A stretch of 64,000 nucleotides of DNA from assembly GCA_013396525.1 (NCBI GenBank), contig VWYX01000690.1, positions 241,614 to 305,613 on the forward strand. The letters run 5' to 3'. The notes under the pieces are model-generated. The model ran no database searches. It was given only the letters and a program-made list of their open reading frames with translations, and was not told the DNA's origin. Positions 1 to 11,215 of the stretch are shown piece by piece (position 1 is the stretch's first letter; each line of letters opens with the position of its first letter). Made by a program: the position numbers and the translations under genes. Source of the stretch: Chaetorhynchus papuensis. Its lineage: Eukaryota > Chordata > Aves > Passeriformes > Rhipiduridae.

Positions 1-202
1 AGCGCTCCAGTGGTTGAAGGCACAGCACACGACGGCGTATTCGCCCGGCTCCAGCATCACGTCGCAGTTGACGAACTTCTTGACGGCTCGTTTGCTGTGG
101 GCCATCAGCCGGCCCAGGCTCAGCTTGTTCCCGCTGGTGAAGGTGGCCCGGAAAACCATGATGCACAGGTCCAGCAAGTGGCTGTCCACCGTGTCCGACC
201 TC
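1..202 (-). CDS. CAPN15: CAPN15 coding exon 8 (partial)
   Basis: The acceptor is ...gacccag at 203-205, and the exon starts at 202 with the base that completes Arg844. It encodes residues 844-911, just after the protease core, entering the C-terminal region conserved in SOL calpains. The last residues visible are FNHWSA. The exon continues beyond base 1, so its donor is not seen. Confidence 0.94.
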
Positions 203-3200
203 CTGGGTCAGGAAGGAAGGGTCACATGTCACCCAGGACACAGGCAGCAGATCCAGGGAGAGCTATCCCACTGCCCCAGATATCCAGTCCCAGGAACCAG
301 CCCTGCATTCAGGGGTTGGATTCCAGCTAAACATGAGCAGTTCCCAAGATTTGGAGAGATGGTGATGGGGGCCCATCCCGGAGCTCTGTGACCCTGGGGG
401 ATGCCATGTGGTGAGAGGCCAATGTGTTTGGATTTCTTCCGGGCCCACAGAATCACAGAATTGTGGAATCATTAATGTTGGGAAAGTCCTCTAAGACCAT
501 CAAGTCCAACCATTCACTGCCAAGTCACCACTAACCCATGTCCCCAAGTGCCACATTCATAAGGCTTTTAAATCTTTCCAGGGATGGGGACTCCACCACT
601 GCCCTGGGCAGCTGTGCCAGGGCCTGACCACCCCTCCAGTGAAAAAATTTTCCCAATATCCAACCTAAACCTCCCCTGGTGCAACTTGAGGCCGTTTCCC
701 CTTGCCCTGTCTGAAAGCAGAGTTTGACCTCCATCTGGCTGCCCCCTCCTGTCAGGGAGTTGTGCAGAGCCACAAGGTCCCCCCTGAGCCTCCTTTCCTC
801 CAGGCTGAGCCCCCCCAGTTCCACTGCCCTGCCCAGCTCACCTGCTGCCCTCCTGGAAGAGGGCAAACTCCAGGGCTGCGCGCTCCAACACCGTCAGCGA
901 TGTCACTGTCACTGGCCCGTTGGCCTTGTTGGGGAACATGCCCTGCACACGCACCTCGTGCCAGTCCGAATGGAGCTTGCAGATATCCACGGAGTCAAAA
1001 TACCTGTGGGGAAGCTGGGCTCAGTCCTGATGGAGCACACTGCATGCTGCAGGACACCCACATTCCCCAGGGATGACCGGTCCCGCCTGCCCCATCGTGA
1101 CCCCGTGTCCCTTTTTCATCCCTGCCCTCATCCCTGCCCCGCAGCTCTGCCTCTGGCAGTGCCATACTTGATGAAGTCGCTGTACTCCATCCAGAAGACG
1201 CCCTCGCTGCTGCCATGGGGCATCAGGTCGTGGCGCAGGGGGAGTGGCCAGTGCGGCCACTCGTCCGACCAGCTGCCGTTCCAGGAGAAGCGGCCCCAGG
1301 GGTTCCGGAGACGCAGTAACCTGGAGGAAGGGGAAAAGTGTCAGAGACCCAGGAGGGAGGGGAGACCCAGCCAGTCCCCCACAAAGGACACCCCGTCACT
1401 CCTGCCTTCCAAAGCCCTCCCAGCATCCCAGAACTAACGTGTGTCCCCAGATGTCCCTGTCCTGCAGCTCTGGACCTGCTGCTGCTCCCTCTGCCCTTCC
1501 CTTGCCCAAAGGGGCTCAGCTGGGTGCTGTGGGGAAGGGCTCAGCAGGGCAGAGGCTGCTCAGAGGGACATGGCTGAAAACAGAGCTTCCTACAGCAGCC
1601 CAGCTGTCAGGGTGGCACCCATTTCTATCCCCCCTCCATCCAACGGTGAGCAGGATGCTCTGAGCACCTCACTGAAGTGAGAGCTCAGCTCCATCCTCTG
1701 TGTCTTGTGAGACCAGGTGAAACATTCTACCCCTGGACATGGAGCCAGCAGCAGGCAAGGACAGCTTATATGACAACAGCATTTATGTGACGCCCTAGGA
1801 TGGTGTCATCCCTGCTGGCCATGAGGATGGGGCACCAAAGAGTCCCCAGGGTCCCTCAGTTATCCATCCCCAGGGTTTCTGCTGGGACTGCTGACAGCAG
1901 CAGCTGCTGTGCCACGGCAGGCTCCAGCCCGAGCTCACCTGAAGCCCTGGACATCCCGCACGTCCAGGATGGAGTAGGCGTGCCGGGGTCGGAGCCCCAT
2001 GCTCTCGTAGGCCACGTCGTCCACCTTCATGTTGCCCCCGCCACAGGACGCGCCCATGAGGAACCTGCACAGGGACAGCAAACCCTCGGGGTCCTGCCAG
2101 GCCTGGCAAGGGGGGGAGCTCATCCCTACCACTCAAGGCACGGGACAGCTTCCCCCCAGGAGGCTCCTGGATGCTCCCTCTCTGCACCAACACGGGAACA
2201 ATAACACTCCCCAGGCAGTGCCCAGCCCCGCTGGCCAGAGCTCCCTCCCCCTGCCCACGTGCACGCTGAGCCCAGGCTCCAAGGAGAGCTGCTCTGCACT
2301 GGGGAGCTTTGCCCAAACCTCCCCTGATTTCTGCCAGGCCCTGGGGTCCTGCCCACTTCTGCTGGCTGACAGAAAGCCACAGAGAAGGCAGGTAGTCCAT
2401 CAGCTAGACAAGCTGACAGGGGTGAGGACACTATTTGAGGCAGGAGGTGTGCACCAGTCAGGTCCAGGGGGACACCATGTGCTGGGAGCTATCCATCCAC
2501 ATGGCCCCATATCCCAGCCTTCAGCCAACCCAGCTGCCCTCCTGGCAGAGTGATGAGCAGGGGGTCTCTGCTTTGGCTGTGCCCCCTCTAGACTGGCACT
2601 AGCAAAGATGTCACAAACGGGTGGGGGACACGTGCAGGGTCAAGCATTTGCACAATAAAAAAGCTCAAAGCAAAGCAAGAGGGCTCAGTGCCACTTCCTA
2701 ACTCCTGCAAGACAGCAGCAACGTGCAGGGGAAGTTCACCAGACTCTTAATTTCATATGAGAATTACTCACAGGAGAAATAATTTCTTAGAGCTTCGAGC
2801 GGGAGCTCCACCAATGCTCCAGATGAGTGGCAAGGGTGGTGGACTCCGCCCCAGCTAATGCAGTAACCCCTCTCTTGAGCCTCCAAAGACAAGAATGTTC
2901 CCCCTCACCCCCCTCTCCAGTGTCCCTGCTCCTGCCTCGTCTTACCCAGCCTCCTTAGAACTCAGCATTTTGGCCCAGATGAGGTCAGTGTCAATGGGCT
3001 CCTCGCGAGGGTTAGTGGAGCTGACCTGCAGCATCAGGCTCTCGCAGGGGGCCCCTGTGAGCGTGGCCAGGCCTTCGATGGCACGCCCGGCCTGGAGGGC
3101 GAAGTACGAACCGTGCAGCTTGGCCAGCGCCTTCTCGATGAGGGCCACCCACAGCTGCTTCCTCTGGGCCTGCAGAGAGAGGGAGGGACACGTCACCACC

Positions 3201-6200
3201 CTGGGCAGCAGGTGGGAAAGCCCCTCACAGCCACCCCCACCAGCCTTCCTGGGGCTGGAGAGGCAGGAGCAGCAAGGCCATGCCAGGAGCTTGTCCCCCT
3301 GGCCATGGGTGACCTGTTCGCTCTCTGCTCAGCTTTGTTTGCACGGTTTAATTCCCCGTGGGAAAAAGTCCTGGAATGAACGCCTGGAAGAGGCCTGGAT
3401 GCTGACAGAGCTGCACCCTGGGGTGCCCAGCAGTCAGGCTGGCAGGGTGGGTGCCCCCCCTGAGCCCCTTCCATCCACTTCAACCTGGACTTAGAACTGT
3501 TTAATAATGGAAGAGGATACCAAGGCTGCCAGAGCTCCAGGAGTGTTTGGACACGGCTCTCAGGCACAGGGTGGGATTGTTGGGGTGTCTGTGCAGGGCC
3601 AGGAGTTGGACTCATGATCCTTGGGGGTCCCTTCCCAGTGAGGACATTCCAGGATTCTGTGATGTGGAGCACATCTGCAACAGCTGCCTTTAACTCACAC
3701 ACCCCTGCAAACCCAAACCAAGACCCCTCTGGCAGAGGAGGTTGCCCAGAGCACACCCAGCCATGGGACTGACTGGATTTCACCCAGGGAACACAGACAC
3801 TGCTTCAAGGACAAGCTCCAAAAACCTGCATTGGCAAAGTCCTCTACTCCAGCACAGGGAGTAACTACAAGGCCTAATTACAAGATGCAAGTTTTTTCCC
3901 AGCAAATGGGGTTTGGTATCCGGTGCCTGGAGAGCAGCAGGGAAAATCACTGGTACATTGTGACTGTGTGACTCACAGGTGGCAGCCAAGAGCTGGCAGA
4001 GGAAAGGAGGGCAGTGAAGATTTCTTTCTGATGGATAAAGAGAGCTTATAAGTGCTTTTTGCTGGTTTTTGGGTCCCTCACTCAACAAAATCCATGTTGT
4101 TTATTTCTGCCTGAGCCACAGCCAGGGAGCTTAGATAAGAGCCTGATTTTCTTTTATTTTTAAAACTCTGTTTTTCCTTTTTTATCCCCCACATCCAGCT
4201 CCTACAGCTGAACACTCAGCAGAAAAATCTCATCACGATTCAGATGCCCCTGGAAACAGAGGCAAGTCCAGCCCATGTGAAAACCTTCAATCTTAAAAAA
4301 AACCCAAAAGCAGATTTGAAATTCATGAAAGATGGATGGAAAAGGTAAAAACCAAGACAGGTAAATCTGAAATAAAGAAATGCATCTGTATCCTCTGTCT
4401 ACTGAGATGCAGAATGGAGACACAAACTCCTTCCCTTCTGCAAAGTTTGAGTCCTGTCCTGACATGGCTGTGTCAAAATGCAGAGGACTGGATTTGCAGA
4501 ACGAAATCCAAGCCAGCAGTCCCAGTGCCTGTCTCCTCCTGACAGTGGCACTTTGTTTTCTTTGGCAGATTTTGCCGCCTGAGTTTCAATAGAGACGTTC
4601 TCAGTCTCCTTCATGGACGTGATCCCAGCAAGAGCCCCTGGGCCTGGCAGGCAGGGCAGGGCAGGGCAGAGCGACGTCCTGGAGGGGCTGAGGGAGCTCC
4701 ACTGATCCGAGCAGATGCCACCCCAGTGTGCTCAGAGCAACTGGGCACTGGCTTGGAACAGGCTGCTCCATGTGCCATCCCCTCCCTCTCCACAGTCCCT
4801 CCCTGGCAAAGCCAAGCTGCCAGACCTCCCCTCAGAGGAAAGAAACAGCTTTCCCTCAGTCCCTCGCAGTGCAAAACGCAGGCTAAAATGTTTTCCTTTT
4901 ATGTGAAGTGTAAGGGTGGCTTTCCCTGCAAGTGAAGTGGTTGTGGTGCAACTGTAAATGAAACTTCTTCACTGCAGCCTGGAAAATGCCAAAAGGGACC
5001 TAAATAGGTGGATATTATGGCCTCAAAGAGTTCAGCTGTCTTGAGGACACAGCAAAGAGCGGCATCCTGAGCTGTAAACAGGGTGCAGCCAGTGCTGGAT
5101 CTTGCATTTGTGTCACAGCATCCACAGGCAGCTCCAGGCTTGGGGCAGAGCAGCTGGGAACTACCTGGTGTGAAAGGACCTGGGAGTGCTGCTGGGCACT
5201 GCTGAACATGAGCCAGATGTGCCCAGGTGGGCAAGAAGGTCAGTGGCACCTGGCACGACAGGAAGGACATTGAGGGGCTGGAGCGTGTTCAGACAAGGGA
5301 GCGGAGCTGGGGAAGGGGCTGGAGCCCCAGGAGCAGCTGAGGGAGCTGGGAAAAGGGCTCAGCCTGGACAGAAGGAGGCTCAGGGGGGACCTTGTGGCTC
5401 TGCACAACTCCCTGACAGGAGGGGGCAGCCGGGGGGGGGTCGTCAGGCTCTCCTCCCAGGGAACAGGGACAGGAGGAGAGGGAACGACCTCAAGCTGCAC
5501 CAAGGGAGGTTTAGATGGGATATTGAGGAAAATTCCTTCACAGAAAGGTGGTCAGGCATTGGAAGGGGCTGCCCCAGGCAGTGGTGGAGTCACCATCCCT
5601 GGAAGTGTTCAAAAAACGAGTCAACCTGCTGCTCTGTGGCATGGGTTAGTGGGCATGGGGGCGTTTGATCAGTGGTTGGACTTGATCTTTGGGGCCTTTT
5701 CCAACCTTAACGACTCTGTGACTCTAAATGCAGCACGACGTAGGGGCCTCACACAGAGTACCCCAGCAGTACCTCTTCCCACTGTCTCTCATGGAGAGCC
5801 TGGGATGAGCCTCCCTGAGCCCTGGAGCACTGCCCACCCTGTCCCCTCGTGGCACTGACCTGGGAGAAGAGCAGGTAGCCGCACTCGTCGCAGGGCAGCA
5901 TGTCATCCACCAGCACCGTGGTCCACGTGCCGTCCTTGCACAGCCGCACCTGGTAGGCACCCTCGGGGCACAGGGTCCTGGTGATCATCACCCTCTCCAC
6001 CAGCTCCGGCCGCTCGGCCAGCACGGCCAGGGCGCTCAGGAACCTGCCGGGCAGGCGGGGCGGCCTCAGCGGGGCACGGGCAGGCAGCGCGAGCTGCCCG
6101 GCCACGCGGCGCTGGGAGGGGGTGAGGCAGAGCATGGGCTACAGCCTGGGGGCATAAATGGGTTTGAGTAGGGCTGAGGGGGCCGAGCTGGAGCTGGAGG

Positions 6201-9200
6201 AAGAGGGGGAAAAGAGGGAAGGGGCGGGAAGGTGTCAGCCCGGCTCACTCGCCCTTACCAGCAGTTTCCCAGCAGTCCCTGCAGGATGTCCGAGGGCCGG
6301 GGTGTGCGGAACACTGACCACTTCACTGACCGGTCCTTGAAGATGCTGCAGTTGATCTCGTGGGGCCGCAGCCACTGCTTCACCCGCTGCTGCACGCTGT
6401 CACCTTCCGGGAACCCCACGGACTTGGGCCCAGGGGGGAAACTGTCGTCTACAAAATTGACTTTGTTCTGTGAGAGCAAAAGGCAAAGAGAGCATCACTT
6501 GGAGCTACTTGGGACTGGAGGGCCCGGAGAGCTTCCCATTGTCTCCCTGAGAAAGAGCAGAGCCCCCAGCCCTCCTGCCTGGCCCAGGCAGTCCCTTCCC
6601 AGCCCTGCAGGGGGGCAGGACTGGGCTGGTGTCTGCTGGCAGCAGCAGAGATGCTTTCTGTGCTTCGGGTCCAGCACTGAGCCTTGCCTCGGGCTCACCT
6701 CTCCAGCCCCAAGCTCCGGGCTGTGACTCCAATCTGCCTTTTTCTGTTTCACAGGAGCCTCCCTGGGCAGGGACTGTCTCACACTTTGTGCTGGTGCTAA
6801 AAGCTGGGCTGTGGGGGGCCTTGGCTGCCTCCAGAAGCAGCAAAGCCTGCAAACAGCAAGGCTGCGAGGAGCCACCTGGCACACAAACACTCCTCAGCCC
6901 GAGCCTTGTCCCTGCCCCGGAGGGAACACACTGGGCTTGGCAGCCCTGTGCCACCCCCCAGGCACATCCATGGGGCACAGGAGGGGCAGCTTTTGCAATT
7001 GCATTCAGCCAGACCACAACCAGGTAAGCAATTCCAGAGTGAGGGTATCCCACATCCCAGCCCTCCTGCAACAGCTGCTGCGTAATAAATAAATAAATAG
7101 GATGGGTGGAAGGGCAGGTAATCCCATAGGCATTAACCACATGGATGGAAGCACAGAACTTCACCAAGTGGAGAAAGGTGGCTTTTTCAGTCTAACACAG
7201 GGTGAAATGAGAACAGGTGTTTCTTTGTTATTGTTAATTAAATTAAATTAAATTCTTTCAGCAAAAGCTGGCTGTGATTTAAATTAGCTTTGTGCACACC
7301 GAGCTAGTAGTTGACCTCCTCTTTTGTGGCAATCCTACGTGAATGCTTCCTTTGTGGTGCCTCAATTAGCACCTCCAGCTCCTCTTTTGCAGAAGGGTGT
7401 TTTCCAGCTAATAGCTGTCCTGCTCTCCCAGGGGAGCGTGTGCCCCGTGCAGCTGAGGAGCAGCCACCGTTCCACAGCCTCACTCACATCCCGGCTGGGG
7501 ACTGGGATGTGACCCACCCTGGGCTCTGCAGGAACCTGCTGTGCAGGGTCATGAGGCCACGAGGGATGGGATTCTCCCCCTCTGCTCTGCCCTGGTGAGA
7601 CCCCAGTTTTGTCCAGCTCTGGAGGACTCAGCACAAGAAAGATGTGGATCTGTTACAACATGTCCAGAGGAGGCCAGAGAGATGCTCCAAGGGCTGGAGC
7701 CCCTCTGCTCTGGAGCCAGGCTGGGAGAGCTGGGGGTGCTCACCTGGAGAGGAGAGGCTCCAGGGAGAGCTCAGAGCCCCTTCCAGGGCCTAAAGGGGGC
7801 TTATAAATATGAGGGAAAGCAATCTTTCACATGGACAAATAGTGATGGAACAAGGGGAAAGTTTTAAACTAAAAGGGGAGAAATTTGGATTGGATATTGG
7901 AGAAAAATTCTTCCCTGTGAGGATGGAGAGGCCCTGGCACAGGCTGCCCAGGGAAGCTGTGGCTGCCCCATCCATGGAATTGTTCCAGGCCAGGCTGGAT
8001 GGGGTTTGGAGTAACCTGGTCTGGTGGAAGGTGAGGTGGGTTGGCAGGGTTGGAATGAGATGAGCTTTAAGGTCCCCTCCAACCCAAACCATTCTGATTC
8101 CACAATTCCAGTGGAAGAGGTCAGCTCTGCACTGCTCCCCGACAGAAGAGAAAGGGTAAAGCTAAAATAGGGACCACACACTGAGTTGGAAAAGGCATCC
8201 CTGGAATAGCAGAGGAAGGAAAACCCACAGCAGGAGCTCGAGCAGAAATCCTGGCAGGGAGCAGCAAGAGGGGCTGCTCCACATGACGTGGGGCAGGGGG
8301 ACAACAGACGGAGGAGAACTTGGCCAGCCTGACTCCTCCGGGGGGAGGCTGAGCAGCCTGGGAAGCACTCGGACAGCAGGGAGCTCGGAGGCTGCCTCAC
8401 ACGGCAGCCTGAACAGGAGCACCAGGAGGAACACCGGGAGCAGAGCGAGCACAAGGGAGGGAGCAGCACCGTCCCTGCACTGCTGCCAGGCCTAACCTCA
8501 CACCCAGACAGTGTCAGGGCACAGCCAAGGCTCGGTGTAGGGGGATTTCTGGGGACATGGCCCATGCTGGTCTAACAGCCCATTCCTGGTGGGTTAAGGA
8601 GCACAACAGGCTCAGCCAAGGCTCCGACCGAGCACTGCGGGACGGGGCAGGGCAGGCTCCCCTTCCTGGCAGTGCCACGCTGCTAATTCAGCCTGGCCAT
8701 CGTCATGATTCATCCTTCAGGCCTGATTCCTGATGTAACAGATGTTCCCTGCCTACAAAAGAGGCTATTCACTTGCCTAAAAGACGGGGATAAGCAGAAT
8801 CTGGGTCTCTGCTATAAAGACACCCACGCCTGTTAGGAAGGACATGCAGCAATTTAAAAAAACCACAATCCCAAACAGGATCATTCTCAGAGCTTCCCCT
8901 CCGAGCCAAACATCTCTGTTCCCTGGACTGTGCAGTGAAGGCACAGGAATGGACATGCTCTTCAGACCAGGCAGGAGAAGCCTTGTCTGTACGTCAAAAT
9001 GGGACTGCAACTCCCTTTCCATCTGGTCCAGAAGAGCTGGAGGCTTCCCCCAGAAGGAGGCCAGAGAAAGCAGCATTCACATGAGGAGCTTTTAATGCCA
9101 TACTGGGAAAAAAAATGAGGCCATCAGAGTGGTGTTTGAGGCTGAAACCCAACTGATTGAACTTACCAGTGGGAAGGTGGGTGCTGGCACGTACTCCTGA

Positions 9201-11215
9201 GACCTTCAACTGGCTGGCCTGCCCTGCTGCGCCTCTGAATTTTGCAACACCCAAACCAAGAACGCCAAGGCCCAGCTCACGGTTCTTAAACACCTGCAGC
9301 GGCTGGCAGTGGCAGCAGCTCCTCTGCCTGCAGTCTCATCCTGAGCCTCTGCTTGTTGCCTCCACAGACAGCAGTGCCACCAGCAAACCTGGACACACTC
9401 CCTGCCTTTCTCACCACTAGGCACTGGAAGGAGATGGACTGACCACCTAAGGATGTCCCCTTCATCCCAGAAGTTCTCTCTCATTGATTTAAAATGCCAC
9501 TGGGTTTCAGAGTTACCAGCTTTAGCACCAGGCTTTAGACTTCCTCACCCTTGCACCAGCAGTGGGCTGTATGGGCTGTCTTCACCCCGGAGATTATTCT
9601 GCACCAAAATATGACACTTCAGTGCTAACCACCAGCACCCAGCTGCTGCAAGGGACGATCCCTGGAACCCAAGGCATGGGAGGCGCTGGCCCAGAGCTAT
9701 GGGGGAGGCAGAAAGGGAAGCCAGGAACAAGCAAGCACTCACCTCCCGGCAGAAGGTCACGATGTTTTCCCACAGGGCTTTGGCCTCGCCCTCATCCGTT
9801 TGCCTCCTCTTCTCCACGTGCATGCTCTCCCTCCTCTTGAGGGGCTTGAGGCCCTTGCGCTGGGCCACGTACTGCTGGGGCGTGTGGCAGGCTCCGCAGT
9901 GCTTGGCCTTCAGCTCGTTCAGCAGGGTGCAGGCGGGACAGGCCCACTGGCCCGGCCTCTCCTGCCCGCCGGGCAGCGGGGCCGGGAAGAGCCGGGCGAC
10001 CTTGCGTGCGGAGGGGGCCTTGGTGCCGCAGGAGCAGCCGGCCCTGTCGCAGGCGCCGCAGTCGGGGCAGCGCGGGGCCGGCTCGCCCGGCGCCCCGTGC
10101 TCCTGGAAGCCGTGCAGCTTGGAGGAGCCGCACACCTTGCACTTCTGGGCCTGCGTGGGGTTCTTGAGGGTGCACTTGGAACACGACCAGGTGGTGAAGT
10201 CAGGGCTGGAGGGGCTGCACGGGGTGAACCGCACCGAGTCCCCCACCAGGTTGATGGTGTCGCTGCCTTTTTGGGTGCTGCAAACCTCGCACTTGCCGGC
10301 CCCGGCGGAGTTGAGCAGGGAGCAGGAGCTGCACTTCCAGTGGGACGGACTGACCTCCATCTCCTCCTCCAGCACGCTCAGCCGTTTGTTGGACAGCAGG
10401 TCTGGGAAGCGCGGGGCAGGGGCAGCCCTGGCCTGGCCTTGGGGAGAGCCCTTCTGCCCCGTGGCGCCCGCAGCCGCCGGCTGGGAGCCTTCGGGGCCCG
10501 GCATCTGCAGCTGTGGGGGCACCTCCCGCCGGCTTCGGGGCACAGGGTTGTTCTGGAGCCCCGGGGAGAAGGGGCTGAAGGCTGGTATCTTCTGGGACTC
10601 TTGTTCCATAGCCACCGGGCCCTGGGTGGCCACGGCATCACCATCAGAGATCTCTGCAGAGACTAAAGGCTGCGGGGTGGAGGGGGCCATGTGGAATCCG
10701 GCCGGGGTGATGACTTCAGGGACGACCAGCGCCTCTGGTGGGATCTTGGGCAGGGAGAGCTTGCGTGGGCCACCACAGGCGGAGCAGGAGTTGGCCACGG
10801 GCGTGTTGTGCAGGGTGCAGCGCTGGCAAGCCCAGCCGCTCTCCAGCTCCGCTTCATCGGGGCTCTTCCCCTCCGAGTCCTCGCTGCTGCTTTCTGCCTT
10901 GGCAGCCTCCTCCTTGGACGTGCCCTTGGGCTCCACCGGCACGGCAGGCTTGGGCAAGATGCCGTTGATGATGGGCAAAGGGGAGCCACTGGGTCCCGGC
11001 TCCGGGGTGAAGCCACACACCTCACAGGTTTCCTTGCCCAGAAAGTTCCTGAAGGTGCAGCGGGCACAGGCCCATTTCTGTTCCTCCACGCTGAGCCGCA
11101 GGATGTGGTTGAGGTCGGGCTTCTGGCGGGGGGCCTCGCAGATGGAGCACTGGCGCTGGCCCACGGGGTTCAGGAAGGTGCAGCGGGTGCAGGACCACTC
11201 GCGGACGGCAGCCAT
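1..11215 (-). CDS. CAPN15: Calpain-15 (SOLH), spliced, 3' end outside window
   Basis: This is an atypical intracellular cysteine protease of the small optic lobes (SOL) calpain family. Family knowledge: it lacks the EF-hand calcium domain of classical calpains, has N-terminal zinc fingers, and is needed for eye and brain development. Eight exons joined at GT-AG sites give one open frame of 2733 bases (911 codons): 9743-11215, 6259-6467, 5860-6043, 2946-3169, 1939-2064, 1168-1320, 842-1003, 1-202. Six RanBP2-type fingers begin at W7, W48, W128, W293, W343 and W424, followed by a CysPc core. The catalytic residues are Cys560 (in LLGNCWFLSA), His725 (in RPRHAYS) and Asn745 (in RNPWG), all present. 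No frameshift or stop is seen. The start at 11215 is the mammalian-type start (MAAVREWSC); its -3 base is T, so the context is weak. A longer N-terminus is possible (see 37239-37537). The residues after 911 are off the left edge. Confidence 0.97.
203..841 (-). other. CAPN15: CAPN15 intron 7 (coding numbering)
   Basis: This 639-base intron has donor gtgagc at 840-841 downward and acceptor cag ending at 203. Most of it is one antisense-looking CR1 copy (about 446-835). That copy reaches to within a few bases of the splice donor. Confidence 0.9.
446..835 (-). mobile_element. CR1 LINE fragment, 3' end
   Basis: Read on the plus strand, it opens with the reverse complement of the CR1 tail (cacagaatcacagaattgtgg) and continues through the usual 3' region (ccaagtgccacattcataag, ttttcccaatatccaacctaaacc). 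The element is therefore on the minus strand, in the same sense as CAPN15. It is 5'-truncated, as most CR1 copies are. Its 5' boundary is uncertain by about 15 bases because it merges into the exon-flanking sequence. Confidence 0.88.
842..1003 (-). CDS. CAPN15: CAPN15 coding exon 7
   Basis: The exon is 162 bases, entering and leaving in phase 2. Acceptor is ...ccccacag before 1003; donor is AG|gtgagc at 841. It encodes residues 790-844, from the end of the protease core (YFDSVDICKLHSDW) to the FALFQEGS motif. Both motifs match mammalian CAPN15 at this position. Confidence 0.95.
1168..1320 (-). CDS. CAPN15: CAPN15 coding exon 6 (active-site Asn)
   Basis: The exon is 153 bases. Acceptor is ...cttcctccag before 1320; donor is AA|gtatgg at 1167. 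It encodes residues 739-790 and carries the catalytic Asn745 in LRNPWG, followed by the Trp-rich calpain segment FSWNGSWSDEWPHW. Intron 1004-1167 (164 bases) separates it from the next exon and holds nothing notable. Confidence 0.95.
1321..1938 (-). other. CAPN15: CAPN15 intron 5, no feature seen
   Basis: This 618-base unique intron is bounded by gtgagc after 1939 and ...cttcctccag before 1320. I see no repeat, RNA gene or convincing open frame in it. Confidence 0.85.
1939..2064 (-). CDS. CAPN15: CAPN15 coding exon 5 (active-site His)
   Basis: The exon is 126 bases. Acceptor is ...ccctgtgcag before 2064; donor is AG|gtgagc at 1938. It encodes residues 697-739 and includes MGASCGGGN and the catalytic His725 in GLRPRHAYSILDVRDVQG. 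Confidence 0.95.
2065..2945 (-). other. CAPN15: CAPN15 intron 4, no feature seen
   Basis: This 881-base intron has donor gtaag at 2945 and acceptor ...ccctgtgcag at 2065. It is unique sequence; I recognise no repeat or RNA gene. Confidence 0.85.
2946..3169 (-). CDS. CAPN15: CAPN15 coding exon 4
   Basis: The exon is 224 bases, starting in phase 0 after acceptor tctctctgcag and ending GG|gtaag. It encodes residues 623-697, within protease subdomain 1 (AQRKQLWVALIEKALAKLHG, then DTDLIWAKMLSSKEAG). It matches mammalian CAPN15 almost residue for residue. Confidence 0.95.
3495..3668 (+). mobile_element. CR1 LINE 3' fragment
   Basis: The sequence contains ctccaggagtgtttggacac, then caggcacagggtgggattg, then gcagggccaggagttggact, and ends near aggattctgtgat. 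This is the sense tail of one CR1 subfamily, the same one seen in reverse at 18921, 41423 and 55206. Confidence 0.8.
5175..5732 (+). mobile_element. CR1 LINE fragment with reverse-transcriptase C-terminal remnant
   Basis: It starts in the last part of the CR1 ORF2 region (gctgaacatgagccagatgt) and passes an apparent internal deletion near 5255. It continues through the sense 3' region (gagggagctgggaaaagggc) to the tail aacgactctgtgactct. No intact frame remains. It ends about 130 bases from the exon-3 donor. Confidence 0.88.
5860..6043 (-). CDS. CAPN15: CAPN15 coding exon 3
   Basis: The exon is 184 bases. Its first base completes Trp561 (TG|G across the intron), and it ends in phase 0 at LLFSQ|gtcagt. 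It encodes residues 561-622, starting FLSALAVLAERPELVERV directly after the active-site Cys, then the KDGTWTTVLVDDMLPC strand region of the protease fold. Confidence 0.96.
6259..6467 (-). CDS. CAPN15: CAPN15 coding exon 2 (active-site Cys)
   Basis: The exon is 209 bases. Acceptor is tttgctctcacag before 6467; donor is TG|gtaagg at 6258. It encodes residues 492-561, the start of the CysPc domain (NKVNFVDDSFPPGP) through DILQGLLGNCW, in which Cys560 is the nucleophile. Intron 6044-6258 is 215 bases and holds nothing notable. Confidence 0.96.
7083..7256. repeat. Short AT-rich simple repeats
   Basis: An AATA run lies at 7083-7100 and an AATTA-type run at 7237-7256, separated by unique sequence. 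They are short and probably of no functional weight. Confidence 0.6.
7560..8108 (+). mobile_element. CR1 LINE fragment, nearly complete 3' third
   Basis: The block runs from gggatgggattctccccctc through ctccagggagagctcagagc and cctgtgaggatggagaggcc to the tail aacccaaaccattctgattc. It is on the plus strand, antisense to CAPN15. Small deletions remove any long coding frame. Confidence 0.88.

Larger units (their letters stand above)
3170..5859 (-). other. CAPN15: CAPN15 intron 3 with two CR1 copies
   Basis: This 2690-base intron holds two plus-strand CR1 fragments (about 3495-3668 and 5175-5732). The 4100-4180 stretch is AT-rich and includes an AGATAAGA GATA-like motif near 4133. A short GGGCA tandem run lies at 4650-4671. 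No RNA gene is seen. Confidence 0.85.
6468..9742 (-). other. CAPN15: CAPN15 intron 1 of the coding region
   Basis: This 3275-base intron has donor GAG|gtgagt at 9742 and acceptor cag at 6468. It contains a plus-strand CR1 (about 7560-8108), short AATA and AATTAA runs (7083-7100 and 7237-7256), and otherwise unique sequence. The large minus-strand open frame over this exon reads into the intron below 9743 only by chance. Confidence 0.85.
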
